Assembly (NCBI RefSeq): GCF_002298975.1
Contig: NZ_DBMV01000001.1
Location: 124,001 to 188,000 of the forward strand
DNA length: 64,000 nucleotides
Origin: Ralstonia sp. UBA689
GTDB lineage: Bacteria; Pseudomonadota; Gammaproteobacteria; Burkholderiales; Burkholderiaceae
Direction of reading: 5' to 3'
A program made the position numbers and the translations under genes. Of this stretch, positions 29,654 through 38,185 are shown one piece after another (within the stretch, counting starts at the first letter, position 1; each line of letters opens with the position of its first letter). The notes under the pieces are model-generated. The model saw nothing but the letters and a program-made list of their open reading frames with translations, ran no database searches and was not told where the DNA came from.

Positions 29654-30271
29654 TTACGCCATCACCACGTTTTCCAGTCGGAACGTGAACGGCTGCGACT
29701 TCGGGCCCGGGCCGCCGCCGGTGAGCACGATGTCGGCGCTGGCGATGCCCAGCAGCGAGAGCTCAGTGTTGATGTCGGAGATGACGGCCGAGTTCAGCAA
29801 CTGGCCTTGCTCGATCTGCGAGGCCACGCCGATCCAGATCGTCGGCTTGAACTGGAAGACCGCCTTCTGGCCCGGGGCGATCGACGTCTTGATCGCCAGC
29901 GCGCTGCCGTCTTTGTAGATGGTCGCGTTGGCGGCGCCGCTCGGCAGGTCGTTGCGCACCTGCACTTCCGAGCTGGCGCCCGGGTCGGAGGAGAGTTGCA
30001 GCACGTCGCCCGAGGTCGAGCGCACCACCTGGAACACCTGGCCGTTGGTGGCGAGCTGCTGTGGCATGTAGTTGCCGTAGCTGTCGCTGGCGCTCACGCT
30101 CATCGTCATGGGGAACTTGAACGGGTGGTTGTCGCCTTGGCCGCAGTTGCGGATGACCTTCCAGGCGATGGCCAGTTCGTCGAAGTCGGTGGCGACGTTC
30201 TTTTGGAAGATCACGATGCTGGAGTTGTTGGCATCGTTGGAACGGTTGATGAAGTTCAGCTGGATATCCAC
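29654..30271 (-). CDS. uncharacterised paralog B of the tandem family
   Basis: This 205-residue protein has the same blocks as paralog A: DIQLNFINRSNDANNSSIVI, then AWKVIRNCGQGDNHPFKFPM, PGQKAVFQFKPTIWIG and ASADIVLTGGG. The start is a GTG at 30271, supported by AAGGAG 7 bp upstream and by alignment with its paralogs; the ATG-led frame from 30367 adds a non-homologous leader. A conserved cysteine (in RNCG) is shared by all three. The function is unknown. Confidence 0.75.
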   Translation of the reverse strand: MDIQLNFINRSNDANNSSIVIFQKNVATDFDELAIAWKVIRNCGQGDNHPFKFPMTMSVSASDSYGNYMPQQLATNGQVFQVVRSTSGDVLQLSSDPGASSEVQVRNDLPSGAANATIYKDGSALAIKTSIAPGQKAVFQFKPTIWIGVASQIEQGQLLNSAVISDINTELSLLGIASADIVLTGGGPGPKSQPFTFRLENVVMA

Positions 30272-30404
30272 TTCGGGGCTCCTTGAGTCGAGAGAGTCGA
30301 ACATGCGGCAATCGGTTTGCCGCGCACCTTGCCTCCGGCCTGCCTGGGTGGGCAGGTCGTCAAACAAAGGGGTGGGAAATGCGCGCAGGCCGCGCGCCGC
30401 GTTG

Positions 30405-31031
30405 CTACAGGTGCGTGACGTTCTCCAGCGCGAAGCTGAAAGGTTGCGCGCCGGTGCCGCTGCCGCCGCCGCTCATCACGATGTCGGCCGCGGCCATGCC
30501 CGCCAGTTGCAGCAGCGTGTTGCTGGAAGACAGCACTGCCGCGTTCAGCGATCGGCCCTCTTCGATGCCTGAAGCCACACCGATCCACAGCGCCGGCGCG
30601 AAGCGGAATTCCGCCTTTTGCCCCGGAGCCACCGCTACCTTGACGGCAAGCAGCTTGCCGGCGCTGAAGGCGTTGACGTTGACCGCACCGCGCGCCAGGC
30701 GGTTGACGACCTGGATGTCGGCGCCACTGGCGCCTGCCATTGCGCTGTCATGGACAAGCCGCCCGCGCCCGGTCGGGTGCGGCGTGACCAGCAGACGATC
30801 ACCCGGATGGGCAGCCACACGCGGCGAGAAGTTGCCGTGCTCGTCGCCCAGCGAGACTTCCAGCTCGGTCGAGAACACGAACGGGTGCTGGCAATCGCGC
30901 CCGCAGAAGCGGATGACCTTCCAGGCGACTGCCAGCTCTTCCAGGTCGGGTACGACGTTGCGCTGAAAGAGGACGACCTCGCTGTTGCCGCAATCGTTGG
31001 AGCGGTTGATGAAGCGCAGGTGGATGTTCAT
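30405..31031 (-). CDS. uncharacterised paralog C (divergent copy) of the tandem family
   Basis: This 208-residue protein aligns with A and B from end to end (MNIHLRFINRSNDCGNSEVV; AWKVIRFCGRDCQHPFVF; PGQKAEFRFAPALWIG; AAADIVMSGGG). It is clearly more diverged and has extra cysteines. Its ATG overlaps the stop of the upstream phasin-like gene in an ATGA junction, so the two are translationally coupled. GGAGG precedes the start. The order C-B-A, with A and B close, suggests duplication of B/A after an older C split. Confidence 0.75.
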   Translation of the reverse strand: MNIHLRFINRSNDCGNSEVVLFQRNVVPDLEELAVAWKVIRFCGRDCQHPFVFSTELEVSLGDEHGNFSPRVAAHPGDRLLVTPHPTGRGRLVHDSAMAGASGADIQVVNRLARGAVNVNAFSAGKLLAVKVAVAPGQKAEFRFAPALWIGVASGIEEGRSLNAAVLSSSNTLLQLAGMAAADIVMSGGGSGTGAQPFSFALENVTHL

Positions 31032-31567
31032 GACGCGGCCTCCGGTGTGCGGGTGGGCGACAGGGCGCGCTCGGTCCACTGCGTGAGCGCGGGCGACAAT
31101 CCGCCGACCAACGCAGCGAGCTGCATGCCGTGTTCGCGGCTGTGCGCCTGGTTGTCGGTTGCCAGGCGCGTGAGGGCCAGGGCGATGTCGGTGCCGCTGC
31201 GGGCCTGGTGGAGGTCTTGCAGGTATTGCGCCGCCGAAGCGGCCATCGCCTCGGCATGCTTGGCGCGGGCTTCACCGGCGCGGGCGGCGAGGTCGGTATG
31301 CAGGCTGGCGAGCGCACGCAGCGCTTCGGCCGAGCCATCCAGCGCGAGGCGGTCGCGTTGTTCTCGCCAGCCGGCATCGAGCGCTGAGTGCCACGCCGTG
31401 GAGTAATGCTGACCAGCCTGCAGCGCGGCTAGGGCGAGCCCGCGCCACGCATCGAGATCTGCGGCGGGCAATGGTGAGTTGGTGGCCGCATCAGCGACGG
31501 CGTGGGTCCAGCGCTGCAGTGCGTCACGTTGGGCGGCCTGCAACTGGGTGATCAGGTTGGCGAGCAT
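31028..31567 (-). CDS. phasin-like helical protein
   Basis: The 179-residue product is nearly all helical and Ala/Gln-rich (MLANLITQLQAAQRDALQRW; ALAALQAGQHYSTAWHSALD). This resembles granule-coating phasins of PHB-producing bacteria. It lies 35 bp downstream of the PHB-depolymerase-like gene and overlaps paralog C by 4 bp. The context supports a PHB-related role, but the family call is by character only. Confidence 0.6.
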   Translation of the reverse strand: MLANLITQLQAAQRDALQRWTHAVADAATNSPLPAADLDAWRGLALAALQAGQHYSTAWHSALDAGWREQRDRLALDGSAEALRALASLHTDLAARAGEARAKHAEAMAASAAQYLQDLHQARSGTDIALALTRLATDNQAHSREHGMQLAALVGGLSPALTQWTERALSPTRTPEAAS

Positions 31568-31602
31568 GGGCGATCTTCCTGGCAGTGGGTTCGGGGATGG
31601 GC

Positions 31603-32712
31603 TTACTGGCGGGCTTGGCCAAGGCGCTGGATCATCTTCATCACAGCGGCCATCTGCGGCGCCTGGCGCGTGTAGAAGTCGGGGCGGTCTGGGTCTGCAC
31701 TCGTGTAGCCCCAGAAATCCCAGCAGCCGAGCGGATTGGAGGAGGACTTCGCCACCTGCGGATACAGCACGATCAGGCGGTTGGTGTCGGCAATCTCGTT
31801 GTAGCCGACGTCGCGCACCACGCGCTCGCCGATGGTCTGGGCGCTTTGCGTGCAGCCGTGAAAGACCACGTGCACGGCGCAGCCGCCAGCCAGGCAAGCC
31901 GTCGGCACATAGACGTAGCCGTTCTTGAACAGCGAGGCGCGGCCCGCGGCATCGAACGGCGCCTGGTCGAACGTCAGCACCTTGCCGTGCGCCACCTCGG
32001 CAGGCGGGTTGAGCGGCGCGTCTGCCGCGCCATAGATCCAGCGCACGATGTCGTGCGACTGCTTGAAGCCGCAGTTGTTGATGTTGGGGCTGCGATTGGC
32101 GCTGCAGTCGATGTCCTGCGGGCGATCCGTGACGAACGCGTGGCCGGCTCCCGGATGCTTGCGATAGCTGACCTGTGTGTCAGGCACGCCGGCCAGTTCG
32201 TAGAAGCGGGCGGTCTGGTCGACGACCTTTGTGGCCACCACGCTGTCCTTTGCGCCGCTGAACACATAGATGCGTTGCTTGCGCAGGTTGGCCGGGTCAT
32301 CGATCAGGCCATCCTTGGCGAAGGCCTGCGCGTCGCGCCACGCGTTGTCGGCGGAAGGGGCAGCGCCCACCGGCTGCATGCACAGCGTGACGGCGGCCTG
32401 GAACGGTGCCACGAGATCCGACAGCCCAGCACAGTGATAGGGGCCACCCGCGACAATGCCCGCGCCGATCAGCTCGGCGGAGTACGCCACATTGAACTGC
32501 GCGGCCATGAAGGCGCCCGACGACAGGCCCGATACCGATACGCGCTGCAGGTCGGCGCCATAGGCGTCCAGCGGGCCGGCATCTGCGTCCGGTACGTTGC
32601 ACAGGAACGTTGCCGCCACGGTTAGGCCGGCAATCACATAGGGCAAGGCCCTCGCGCGGAGGGTGCGAGGAGGTTGAGTCAAGCGAGATTCATGTTCTGC
32701 CGTGCGGTGCAT
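31603..32712 (-). CDS. exported PHB depolymerase-like esterase
   Basis: The 369-residue protein has a signal peptide (RALPYVIAGLTVAATFLCNV, cleaved after ADA). The nucleophile is in the lipase-type box SGLSSGAFMAAQ (Ser64). An aspartate-containing FVTDRPQDIDC loop is present, and the FHGCTQSAQTIGERVVRDVG segment is typical of esterase-type PHB depolymerases. This cluster resembles periplasmic or secreted short-chain PHB depolymerases. It starts a minus-strand unit that includes a phasin-like gene. The start at 32712 is chosen for the signal peptide and the upstream AGGAG. Confidence 0.82.
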   Translation of the reverse strand: MHRTAEHESRLTQPPRTLRARALPYVIAGLTVAATFLCNVPDADAGPLDAYGADLQRVSVSGLSSGAFMAAQFNVAYSAELIGAGIVAGGPYHCAGLSDLVAPFQAAVTLCMQPVGAAPSADNAWRDAQAFAKDGLIDDPANLRKQRIYVFSGAKDSVVATKVVDQTARFYELAGVPDTQVSYRKHPGAGHAFVTDRPQDIDCSANRSPNINNCGFKQSHDIVRWIYGAADAPLNPPAEVAHGKVLTFDQAPFDAAGRASLFKNGYVYVPTACLAGGCAVHVVFHGCTQSAQTIGERVVRDVGYNEIADTNRLIVLYPQVAKSSSNPLGCWDFWGYTSADPDRPDFYTRQAPQMAAVMKMIQRLGQARQ

Positions 32713-32917
32713 CCTGGGCTCCTGGTCGGTTGATCTGTGAGGTTGGGTGACGTGCTGCAGTGAGAGCAGCGTACGCAGGCGTGCACCGCACTTGAATAGG
32801 GGAGAAGGCAGGGACGGCGTCCTATGACCGATGGCGTGGTCGCCGCAAAAGAAACAGCGACGGCGCGCACGCATGCGGGCCGTCGCTATGGGCAAGAAGA
32901 GGGGGCCGTAGACGTGT

Positions 32918-33721
32918 TCAGCCTGGCGCGAGATCGATCTTCACGTCGTCTTCCGATAGCGCCTGGACGGCCCGCTCGATGGGCGCCGCGCTCACGCTGA
33001 CTTCGCCCGCGAAGGGGCGGTCCACCGCCAGCACGAAGAAGAACGCCAGGCCGAGCGTGATCGCCCACGTGGTCACCAGTGCCACATGAAAGCGCGTGGC
33101 CGGCAACGGATAGAGCAGCAGCAACGATAGCCCGCTGGCAAGCAGCATCACGCCCCAGAGCGTGCCAGGCATGGCGGCATCGAGGTTCTGCAGGCGCTTC
33201 TCGCGGTACTTGACCATCTCGTTGACGCGGCCGAGCACTTCGATCAGCAGCACGCGTTCGCGGTCGTCGCTTGGGGTGATGCGGTTGGCGGTGGCGAACA
33301 TGCGGTCAAACGATGCTTCGGTGCGGGCATCCGAGCGCGCCTCCTGCTGCATGCTCGGCCATTCGTCATGAACGACGTGCTCCAGATAGGTCACCAGCTC
33401 GCGCCGAGCTGCAGCCGCACTCGGGTGCGAGAACGCAGAGAGATCGTGCGCGAGTTCGGTTGCGCAGGCAGCCTCGGCGGCCACGATGTCGGCGGCCGCC
33501 TGGTATGCGCCCCATACCGAGATGGCGGAAAACGCCACCAGCAGCGAGTTGATGGTCGTCACCGCCGTCATCATGGCGATGGTCATGCTGCGCTGCTCGG
33601 CGTCGAGCGTGATCGGAAAGCAGCGGCGGAACAGCGCGTAGCCGCTCAGCGCCACCGTCAGCGTGACGAAGACGATCGCCGCGCCCATCGCCCAGGCGGG
33701 AATGTTGTACAGGAACAGCAT
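32918..33721 (-). CDS. DUF4239-like (bestrophin-like) membrane protein
   Basis: The 267-residue protein has an N-terminal membrane helix, a second at about residues 50-70, a long soluble helical section and a terminal helical hairpin (GTLWGVMLLASGLSLLLLYP; VALVTTWAITLGLAFFFVLA). This layout matches DUF4239/bestrophin-like proteins, which may be channels. The ATG at 33721 follows AAGGAG. A 1.7-kb frame running from 34651 is an artefact of the overlapping upstream gene. It is 5 bp after the neighbouring membrane gene, so the two are co-transcribed. Confidence 0.72.
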   Translation of the reverse strand: MLFLYNIPAWAMGAAIVFVTLTVALSGYALFRRCFPITLDAEQRSMTIAMMTAVTTINSLLVAFSAISVWGAYQAAADIVAAEAACATELAHDLSAFSHPSAAAARRELVTYLEHVVHDEWPSMQQEARSDARTEASFDRMFATANRITPSDDRERVLLIEVLGRVNEMVKYREKRLQNLDAAMPGTLWGVMLLASGLSLLLLYPLPATRFHVALVTTWAITLGLAFFFVLAVDRPFAGEVSVSAAPIERAVQALSEDDVKIDLAPG

Positions 33722-33726
33722 GAGAG

Positions 33727-34737
33727 TCACTCCTTGGGGTGCGATGGATCGAGGGAGAAGGAGGCAGCCGGGTCGCTCGCGGCCAGCATGGCGCGCGTGA
33801 ATTCGGCCAGGCGCTGGCGCATCGACTCGGGCGAGGCTGAGCCGTCGAACGATTGCTGCAGGTCGATCAGGTTGGCGGCGAGTTCGCTCTGCCACTGCGT
33901 GCGTTCGCTGGCGGCGCGGGCGCGGTAGGTCTGCATGGCGGCGTCGGCGTCGGCGGCGCGGTCGCCGCGCACGAGGGTTTCCAACGCATCCACCAGCCGT
34001 TGCAGCAGCCGGTGTACGGCCGTGGCCGAGAACCCACCCAGCATGGCCAGCGCCGGTTTGCCGAAGTTGTGCATGCTGCCGTGGTCGAACAACTGTGCGG
34101 GCAGCATCTCCACCAGGATCAGTCCGGCAATCAACCCGAGGATCAATCGCGCGCCGTATGAGGCGTCGTACTTCGGGTCGTAGGTGGAGGCCGCCACGTA
34201 GCGATGCGCCTGGAACAGCGTCGCGAACGATGCACCCAGCCCCGCGCAGAACAGCAGGAACAGCGTGTTCCACAGCAGGCGCGTGCCGTCGGACTGCAGG
34301 AAGCCTCGGTCGATGTTCTCGCTCGACACGTCGGGCGACATGCCGGTGGCGATCACGGCGATCAGGAAGAGGACGGCCGCGCCGGTCAGCAGGCGGATCA
34401 GCGGCACGGGCCCCAGCCACGCCAGCGGGTGGTCGCTGCGGTGTTCGGCATCGAGCAGCGTGACCGCCTGCGGCGTTGCCGGCGCGATGGCTGCCGCCAG
34501 CTTGCGATGGATGGCCGCCAGCGCGTGATGTGGCGTGGTGTGCGTGCTGGCCTGCCGGTCGATCAGGCTGCCAAGCTGGGCGATGGTCTCCGGCGCCACC
34601 GGCAGGCCATGGTGCAGGGCATAGCGCGCCATGGCTTCGCATTCTTCGCACAACTGCTCGGCGAGGGCGGTGCCCGGGAGTTCATGTGGCGGTGTTGGGC
34701 GTGGGCGGAGCCACTGCGTGAGCGCAAGCGGGATCAT
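33727..34737 (-). CDS. uncharacterised membrane protein with cytoplasmic N-terminal domain
   Basis: The 336-residue protein begins with a soluble domain (1-110). At least four membrane segments follow between about 115 and 250 (LIRLLTGAAVLFLIAVIATG; LLWNTLFLLFCAGLGASFAT; LILGLIAGLILVEMLPAQLF), then a helical tail. I do not recognise the family. It forms a two-gene unit with the DUF4239-like protein, which suggests a shared function. Confidence 0.75.
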   Translation of the reverse strand: MIPLALTQWLRPRPTPPHELPGTALAEQLCEECEAMARYALHHGLPVAPETIAQLGSLIDRQASTHTTPHHALAAIHRKLAAAIAPATPQAVTLLDAEHRSDHPLAWLGPVPLIRLLTGAAVLFLIAVIATGMSPDVSSENIDRGFLQSDGTRLLWNTLFLLFCAGLGASFATLFQAHRYVAASTYDPKYDASYGARLILGLIAGLILVEMLPAQLFDHGSMHNFGKPALAMLGGFSATAVHRLLQRLVDALETLVRGDRAADADAAMQTYRARAASERTQWQSELAANLIDLQQSFDGSASPESMRQRLAEFTRAMLAASDPAASFSLDPSHPKE

Positions 34738-34984
34738 GCCGGCCTCCTGCTGCGCGGCATGGCGGCGCTGAGCATGCGGCGTCGCTGGAGTGAGGTGTTC
34801 GTTCGCATGGTGGCCTTCGTCGACAGGGCGGACCGGGCGCGGCCCGGGCTTGCCCCGTCTTTCGCATTGAGCGGGGCAAGGTCACTTTGCGTCGCGCGGG
34901 CCGCGTCGCCAATGCGGCGGAAGTCACGAACGACGACCTAACGAATGGCACAGGACGTATGCTTCTGCGCAGCCCAGAAGACGT

Positions 34985-35010
34985 AAAAAAACCCGCCAGA
35001 CCGGCGGGTT
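34985..35010 (-). terminator. rho-independent terminator after the CocE-type hydrolase gene
   Basis: The stem acccgcc / ggcgggt (about 34991-35009) lies next to a run of six A on the plus strand, read as a U-run on the minus strand. It is 23 bp past the stop at 35033. The 295-bp gap 34738-35032 holds nothing else that I can support. Confidence 0.85.
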
Positions 35011-35032
35011 GGTGATGCGCGCTGGCGCGCAG

Positions 35033-37039
35033 TTACGGTAGGGCCGACGTCGGCACGACTGGCAGCACGACCTTGGATGGATGCGCCGCGTCGCTGTAGA
35101 CCGTCAGCACGCCGACGAGTGAGTTGAGCAACGTGGGCAGCGAGGGTACCCCTTGCGGCAGGTTGCTCGCGCCCACGGCCACGCGCAGCTTGTGGCCCTT
35201 CGCGATCAGCGCGCTGGTCGGAAACACCTCCACCGGCACCAGCACAGCCTGGCCCGGCGAGAGCGGTTGCGCGGAACCAGGCGTAAACGGATGCCATGGC
35301 TGGATCATCAGGCCGTTCATCGTGCGTGAGCGGCCAGCATCCACCGCGCGCAGCGAGGCGGTCTGGACGCCGTCGGTCAGCGGCGTGACGTTGCCTGCGG
35401 CATCCACGTCATCGATGCGTACCGATACACCGGCATCGAGCGCGGTCGTGGAAATCCACACGTCGGCCTCGATCGGGCCGTTGAGGTACGTGTCCGCCGG
35501 CATAGGTGGCGTTTCGAACTTCACGTCGGCGGCTTCGGCGATCGTATCGTCGGTCTGGCATGGCAGCGGAATGAAGCCGGTCAGCCCCGCGGTCCACTGC
35601 GACAGGCTGATCGAACACGCGCCGTTCAGCGGTTGCTGCACCACCTGGTTGGCGGGTTCATTGGCAGCCGGCGCGGCGGCCGACAGGCTCTTGTCGGCGC
35701 GCAGGAAGAGCTGCTGCGCCTGCACCTGCGGGTGTGGCCAGTCGGTGGCGGTGGCGTAGTGGCCGTAGCCGGTCACGTACTGTGTGACGTTGGGCAGCGC
35801 ATCAGCCCCCACGTTCATGCCCTTGACGTATTGGTCGAACCATTGCAACTGGATATGGTTCAGCGGCGGTACGCCATCCACCGGCAGCCCGCTACCCAGC
35901 GCCGCCTGCAGGTGCGTCCACGGGCCGATCAGCAGCTTGGCCGGCGCTTGCGTCTTGATGGCCTCGTATGTGAGCGGTTCACTGCGCTGGAAGAGGTCGT
36001 GCAGACCGCCCACCACGAAAGTCGGCACCTTGATCTTGGCGTCGTTCTCCAGCGGCGAGCGCGTTGCCCAGAACGCGCCGTCGTAGGCCGTGCCCGGTGC
36101 GCCGAGCAGTGCCTGCAGCACGGTCGGTAACTGGAACGTGGCCACAGCCGACATCAAGTGCTGTAGCACCGCCGGCAGGCCGATGGTCGGGTTGGTGATC
36201 AGCGTTGGATCGGTCAGGCTCAGCACCGATACCAGCCCGAACCACGCCGGAATGAACGTCAGGTTGGTCTGCCCGCCGGTGAAGACGATGTCGCGGTAGC
36301 CATCGCCGATGGGCACGATGGGGAAGGCCGCCTTGATCGCAGGATGGTTCTGCGCCGCTGTGATGACCGTCGTGATGCCGAGATACGACACGCCGTACAA
36401 GCCGATGGCGCCGTTGCTCCACGGCTGCTGCGTGACCCAGTCGACCACGTGGCCGTAGTCGCTCTGCTCATCGGCGCCGAAGGCATCCCATGTGCCCTGC
36501 GACTGACCGGTACCTCGCACGTCCACCACCACCGTCGCATAGCCGTGCTGGACGATGTACGGATCAGCCGCGCCCAGCGCCGCGCCGATCGACGCTTCGT
36601 ACTGCGCATTGCCGCCGTTGTATGAGGTTTGCACGAGCACCGTCGGGAATGGGCCCGTGGCGGGGTTGCCCAAAGCATCGGCGGGCAGCGTCACATAGGC
36701 CGCCAGCTTGGTGCCATCAGGCATGGTCAGGTATTGCGTGGCCTGCCGCGCGACGCCCGCGAAGAGCACGGGCGGGTTGTAGTCGCTCCACTTGGCGCCC
36801 GCGTTGGTCGTGATGGACGTGCCGGGTTGCGCAGGCGTGGCGCGGGTGCCGAGCGTGGTCCAGTTGACGGCTGCCGGCTGGACGGGTGGCGTGGCGGTGT
36901 TTGCATCGGCGGGCGTGCTGTTCTGGGTGGCCATGGCCGGAGCGCTATCGCCTCCGCAGCCGGACAGCGAAAGCGCCGCACACAGCAGTGCCGAGATCAG
37001 CGTGCGGCCTTGCCGCACGCGTGGGGTGCCCATCTGCAT
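35033..37039 (-). CDS. CocE/NonD-type X-Pro-peptidase-like lipoprotein hydrolase
   Basis: The 668-residue protein is exported: a basic start, a hydrophobic segment and the lipobox LSGC. The alpha/beta-hydrolase domain has the nucleophile in GLYGVSYLGIT (Ser218), DVRGTGQSQGTWD before it, and the typical C-terminal jelly-roll domain (DVWISTTALDAGVSVRIDDV). CocE-type enzymes hydrolyse esters or amides; the substrate here is unknown. GAGGAG precedes the ATG at 37039; the longer frame from 37255 has no such signal. Confidence 0.85.
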   Translation of the reverse strand: MQMGTPRVRQGRTLISALLCAALSLSGCGGDSAPAMATQNSTPADANTATPPVQPAAVNWTTLGTRATPAQPGTSITTNAGAKWSDYNPPVLFAGVARQATQYLTMPDGTKLAAYVTLPADALGNPATGPFPTVLVQTSYNGGNAQYEASIGAALGAADPYIVQHGYATVVVDVRGTGQSQGTWDAFGADEQSDYGHVVDWVTQQPWSNGAIGLYGVSYLGITTVITAAQNHPAIKAAFPIVPIGDGYRDIVFTGGQTNLTFIPAWFGLVSVLSLTDPTLITNPTIGLPAVLQHLMSAVATFQLPTVLQALLGAPGTAYDGAFWATRSPLENDAKIKVPTFVVGGLHDLFQRSEPLTYEAIKTQAPAKLLIGPWTHLQAALGSGLPVDGVPPLNHIQLQWFDQYVKGMNVGADALPNVTQYVTGYGHYATATDWPHPQVQAQQLFLRADKSLSAAAPAANEPANQVVQQPLNGACSISLSQWTAGLTGFIPLPCQTDDTIAEAADVKFETPPMPADTYLNGPIEADVWISTTALDAGVSVRIDDVDAAGNVTPLTDGVQTASLRAVDAGRSRTMNGLMIQPWHPFTPGSAQPLSPGQAVLVPVEVFPTSALIAKGHKLRVAVGASNLPQGVPSLPTLLNSLVGVLTVYSDAAHPSKVVLPVVPTSALP

Positions 37040-37308
37040 GGGGTGTCTCCTCTTGAATGCTCTTATTGGGGGATGGCCGTCGTGCCGCGGGGGCATTCCT
37101 CCGGGGCACGCGGCAGGCCGCTTCCGATCGGGAAGCCGGGCCAGCGAAGGGGCTGGCGCAGAAGAGGGGTGGGTGACACGGCCGACCGCACGCCAGCGGG
37201 CTTGAGCGTTATCGACAAAGCACCAAGCATGCCTGCCGACAGACAGCGCACCCACGGCCTGGTGCGATGGATGGAGGCGTGTTTCGGGGCCGGAACACCG
37301 CCTGTGTT

Positions 37309-37328
37309 ACGTAACGCGCGACGTAACG
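37309..37328. repeat. 8-bp direct repeats spaced one helical turn, in a 522-bp gene-free region
   Basis: ACGTAACG occurs at 37309-37316 and 37321-37328, with starts 12 bp apart, inside 37040-37561, where I see no gene. Repeats on one face of the helix suggest binding sites for a regulator of the hydrolase gene (minus) or the 93-residue ORF (plus). I could not assign a regulator. Confidence 0.35.
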
Positions 37329-37561
37329 AACATGTCCGCGCCCCAGTTTTCGGATGAGAAATTCGCACCCCACCGATGTGGGGGCTGTGTCTGTCAACCC
37401 TCGCCAGCAGTGCGTTTCAAACAAGGCTCGATAGCGTGAGACGCAGGCAAAGCAGAGGGAACCGCCCCCACACTGAAACTGGCATGGAGGTTGCGTAATC
37501 CGGTCAGGCTTGCCCGGCACAGGGCGCCACGCACAGCACGCACAGATAGAAGGGGACCAAC

Positions 37562-37843
37562 ATGAACCGCACCATTCAAGACATCGAAATCACCGCCGCC
37601 ATCGACTCGGATCTGCTGCGTCGCCGCCAGCAGTATGCGGGGCAACCCGCTGTGTGGCAGGTATGGTCCGAAGCCGCGCATGTCGCCACCCTGAACGAGC
37701 GCGCCCGCACCGCATTTATCGAACACGTGGCCGCCAGCCGCGGCGCAGACATCGCGCTGCGCCTGCTGATGAAAGCCGAGTCGATCCGCGAGCAGGTCAA
37801 GCAGACGCTGCTGGCGCACGAGGCACCGGTGACGGTGCATTGA
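37562..37843 (+). CDS. uncharacterised 93-residue protein
   Basis: The product (starting MNRTIQDIEITAAIDSDLLR) is soluble, rich in Arg, Ala and Gln, and probably helical. It has no recognised motif. It is well delimited: a good purine-rich site (gaaggggacc) precedes the ATG and a strong terminator lies 55 bp after the stop. It is the last chromosomal gene before the prophage. Confidence 0.65.
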   Translation: MNRTIQDIEITAAIDSDLLRRRQQYAGQPAVWQVWSEAAHVATLNERARTAFIEHVAASRGADIALRLLMKAESIREQVKQTLLAHEAPVTVH

Positions 37844-37897
37844 AATCGAGGCGAGGGAGATGCCGGCGCGCTGGAGGCGCCGGCTGTGGGAGCCAAG

Positions 37898-37926
37898 AAG
37901 CCCTGTCGGGAAGACAGGGCTTTTTG
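37898..37926 (+). terminator. rho-independent terminator after the 93-residue ORF
   Basis: A 10-bp stem aagccctgtc / gacagggctt with a 5-nt loop leads into a TTTTTGTT tail. Confidence 0.92.
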
Positions 37927-37981
37927 TTGGTCTGCGGCTCCAGGCAAATTCGATCGATGGCTGAACTGAGCGCCGGAAAAG

Positions 37982-38019
37982 AAAAAGCCCCGTGAGTCGC
38001 TGACTTGACGGGGCTTTTT
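37982..38019 (-). terminator. bidirectional terminator, probably that of the interrupted tRNA-Ser gene
   Basis: The stem aaaaagccccgt / acggggcttttt is symmetrical and can end transcription both ways. On the minus strand it begins 9 bp after the sequence CTCTCCGCCA, exactly where a tRNA terminator would be. It is read as the native terminator of the tRNA gene into which the prophage inserted. Confidence 0.8.
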
Positions 38020-38028
38020 ATCCAATCC

Positions 38029-38043
38029 TGGCGGAGAGAGGGG
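38029..38043 (-). other. prophage attachment site: displaced 3' end of a tRNA-Ser gene
   Basis: On the minus strand the sequence is CCCCTCTCTCCGCCA, which fits the 3' acceptor end of a betaproteobacterial tRNA-Ser (strand pairing with GGAGAGA, discriminator G, encoded CCA). No T-arm or remainder of a tRNA precedes it, and a terminator follows at once. This is what an integrase leaves when it inserts into a tRNA 3' end. The intact tRNA should be at the other prophage end, outside the window. Confidence 0.6.
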
Positions 38044-38102
38044 CCGCTCAAAGCTTGCCGGAAAGCCGCGCCAGATATGGCTCCCCATCTAAAAATGCAC
38101 CT

Positions 38103-38124
38103 CTACCCACAACCCTACCCACAA
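38103..38124. repeat. 10-bp direct repeats near the attachment site, possible integrase arm sites
   Basis: CTACCCACAA occurs at 38103-38112 and again at 38115-38124, about 60-95 bp from the tRNA fragment. Short direct repeats of this kind flank the core of many attP sites and bind the integrase N-terminal domain. A near-perfect stem-loop, with ctggccga pairing to tcgggccag, lies next to it at 38126-38153. Confidence 0.5.
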
Positions 38125-38185
38125 TCTGGCCGAGACCCCAAAAATCGGGCCAGTTTGGCAGGGTAAAGCCGGGCGGCGCCGGCGT

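Noticed and set aside
32918..34651. 577-codon frame read as one fused protein
   Set aside because: Its first 310 codons are an off-frame reading of the membrane gene at 33727-34737; only the part from the ATG at 33721, which has AAGGAG, is protein-like.
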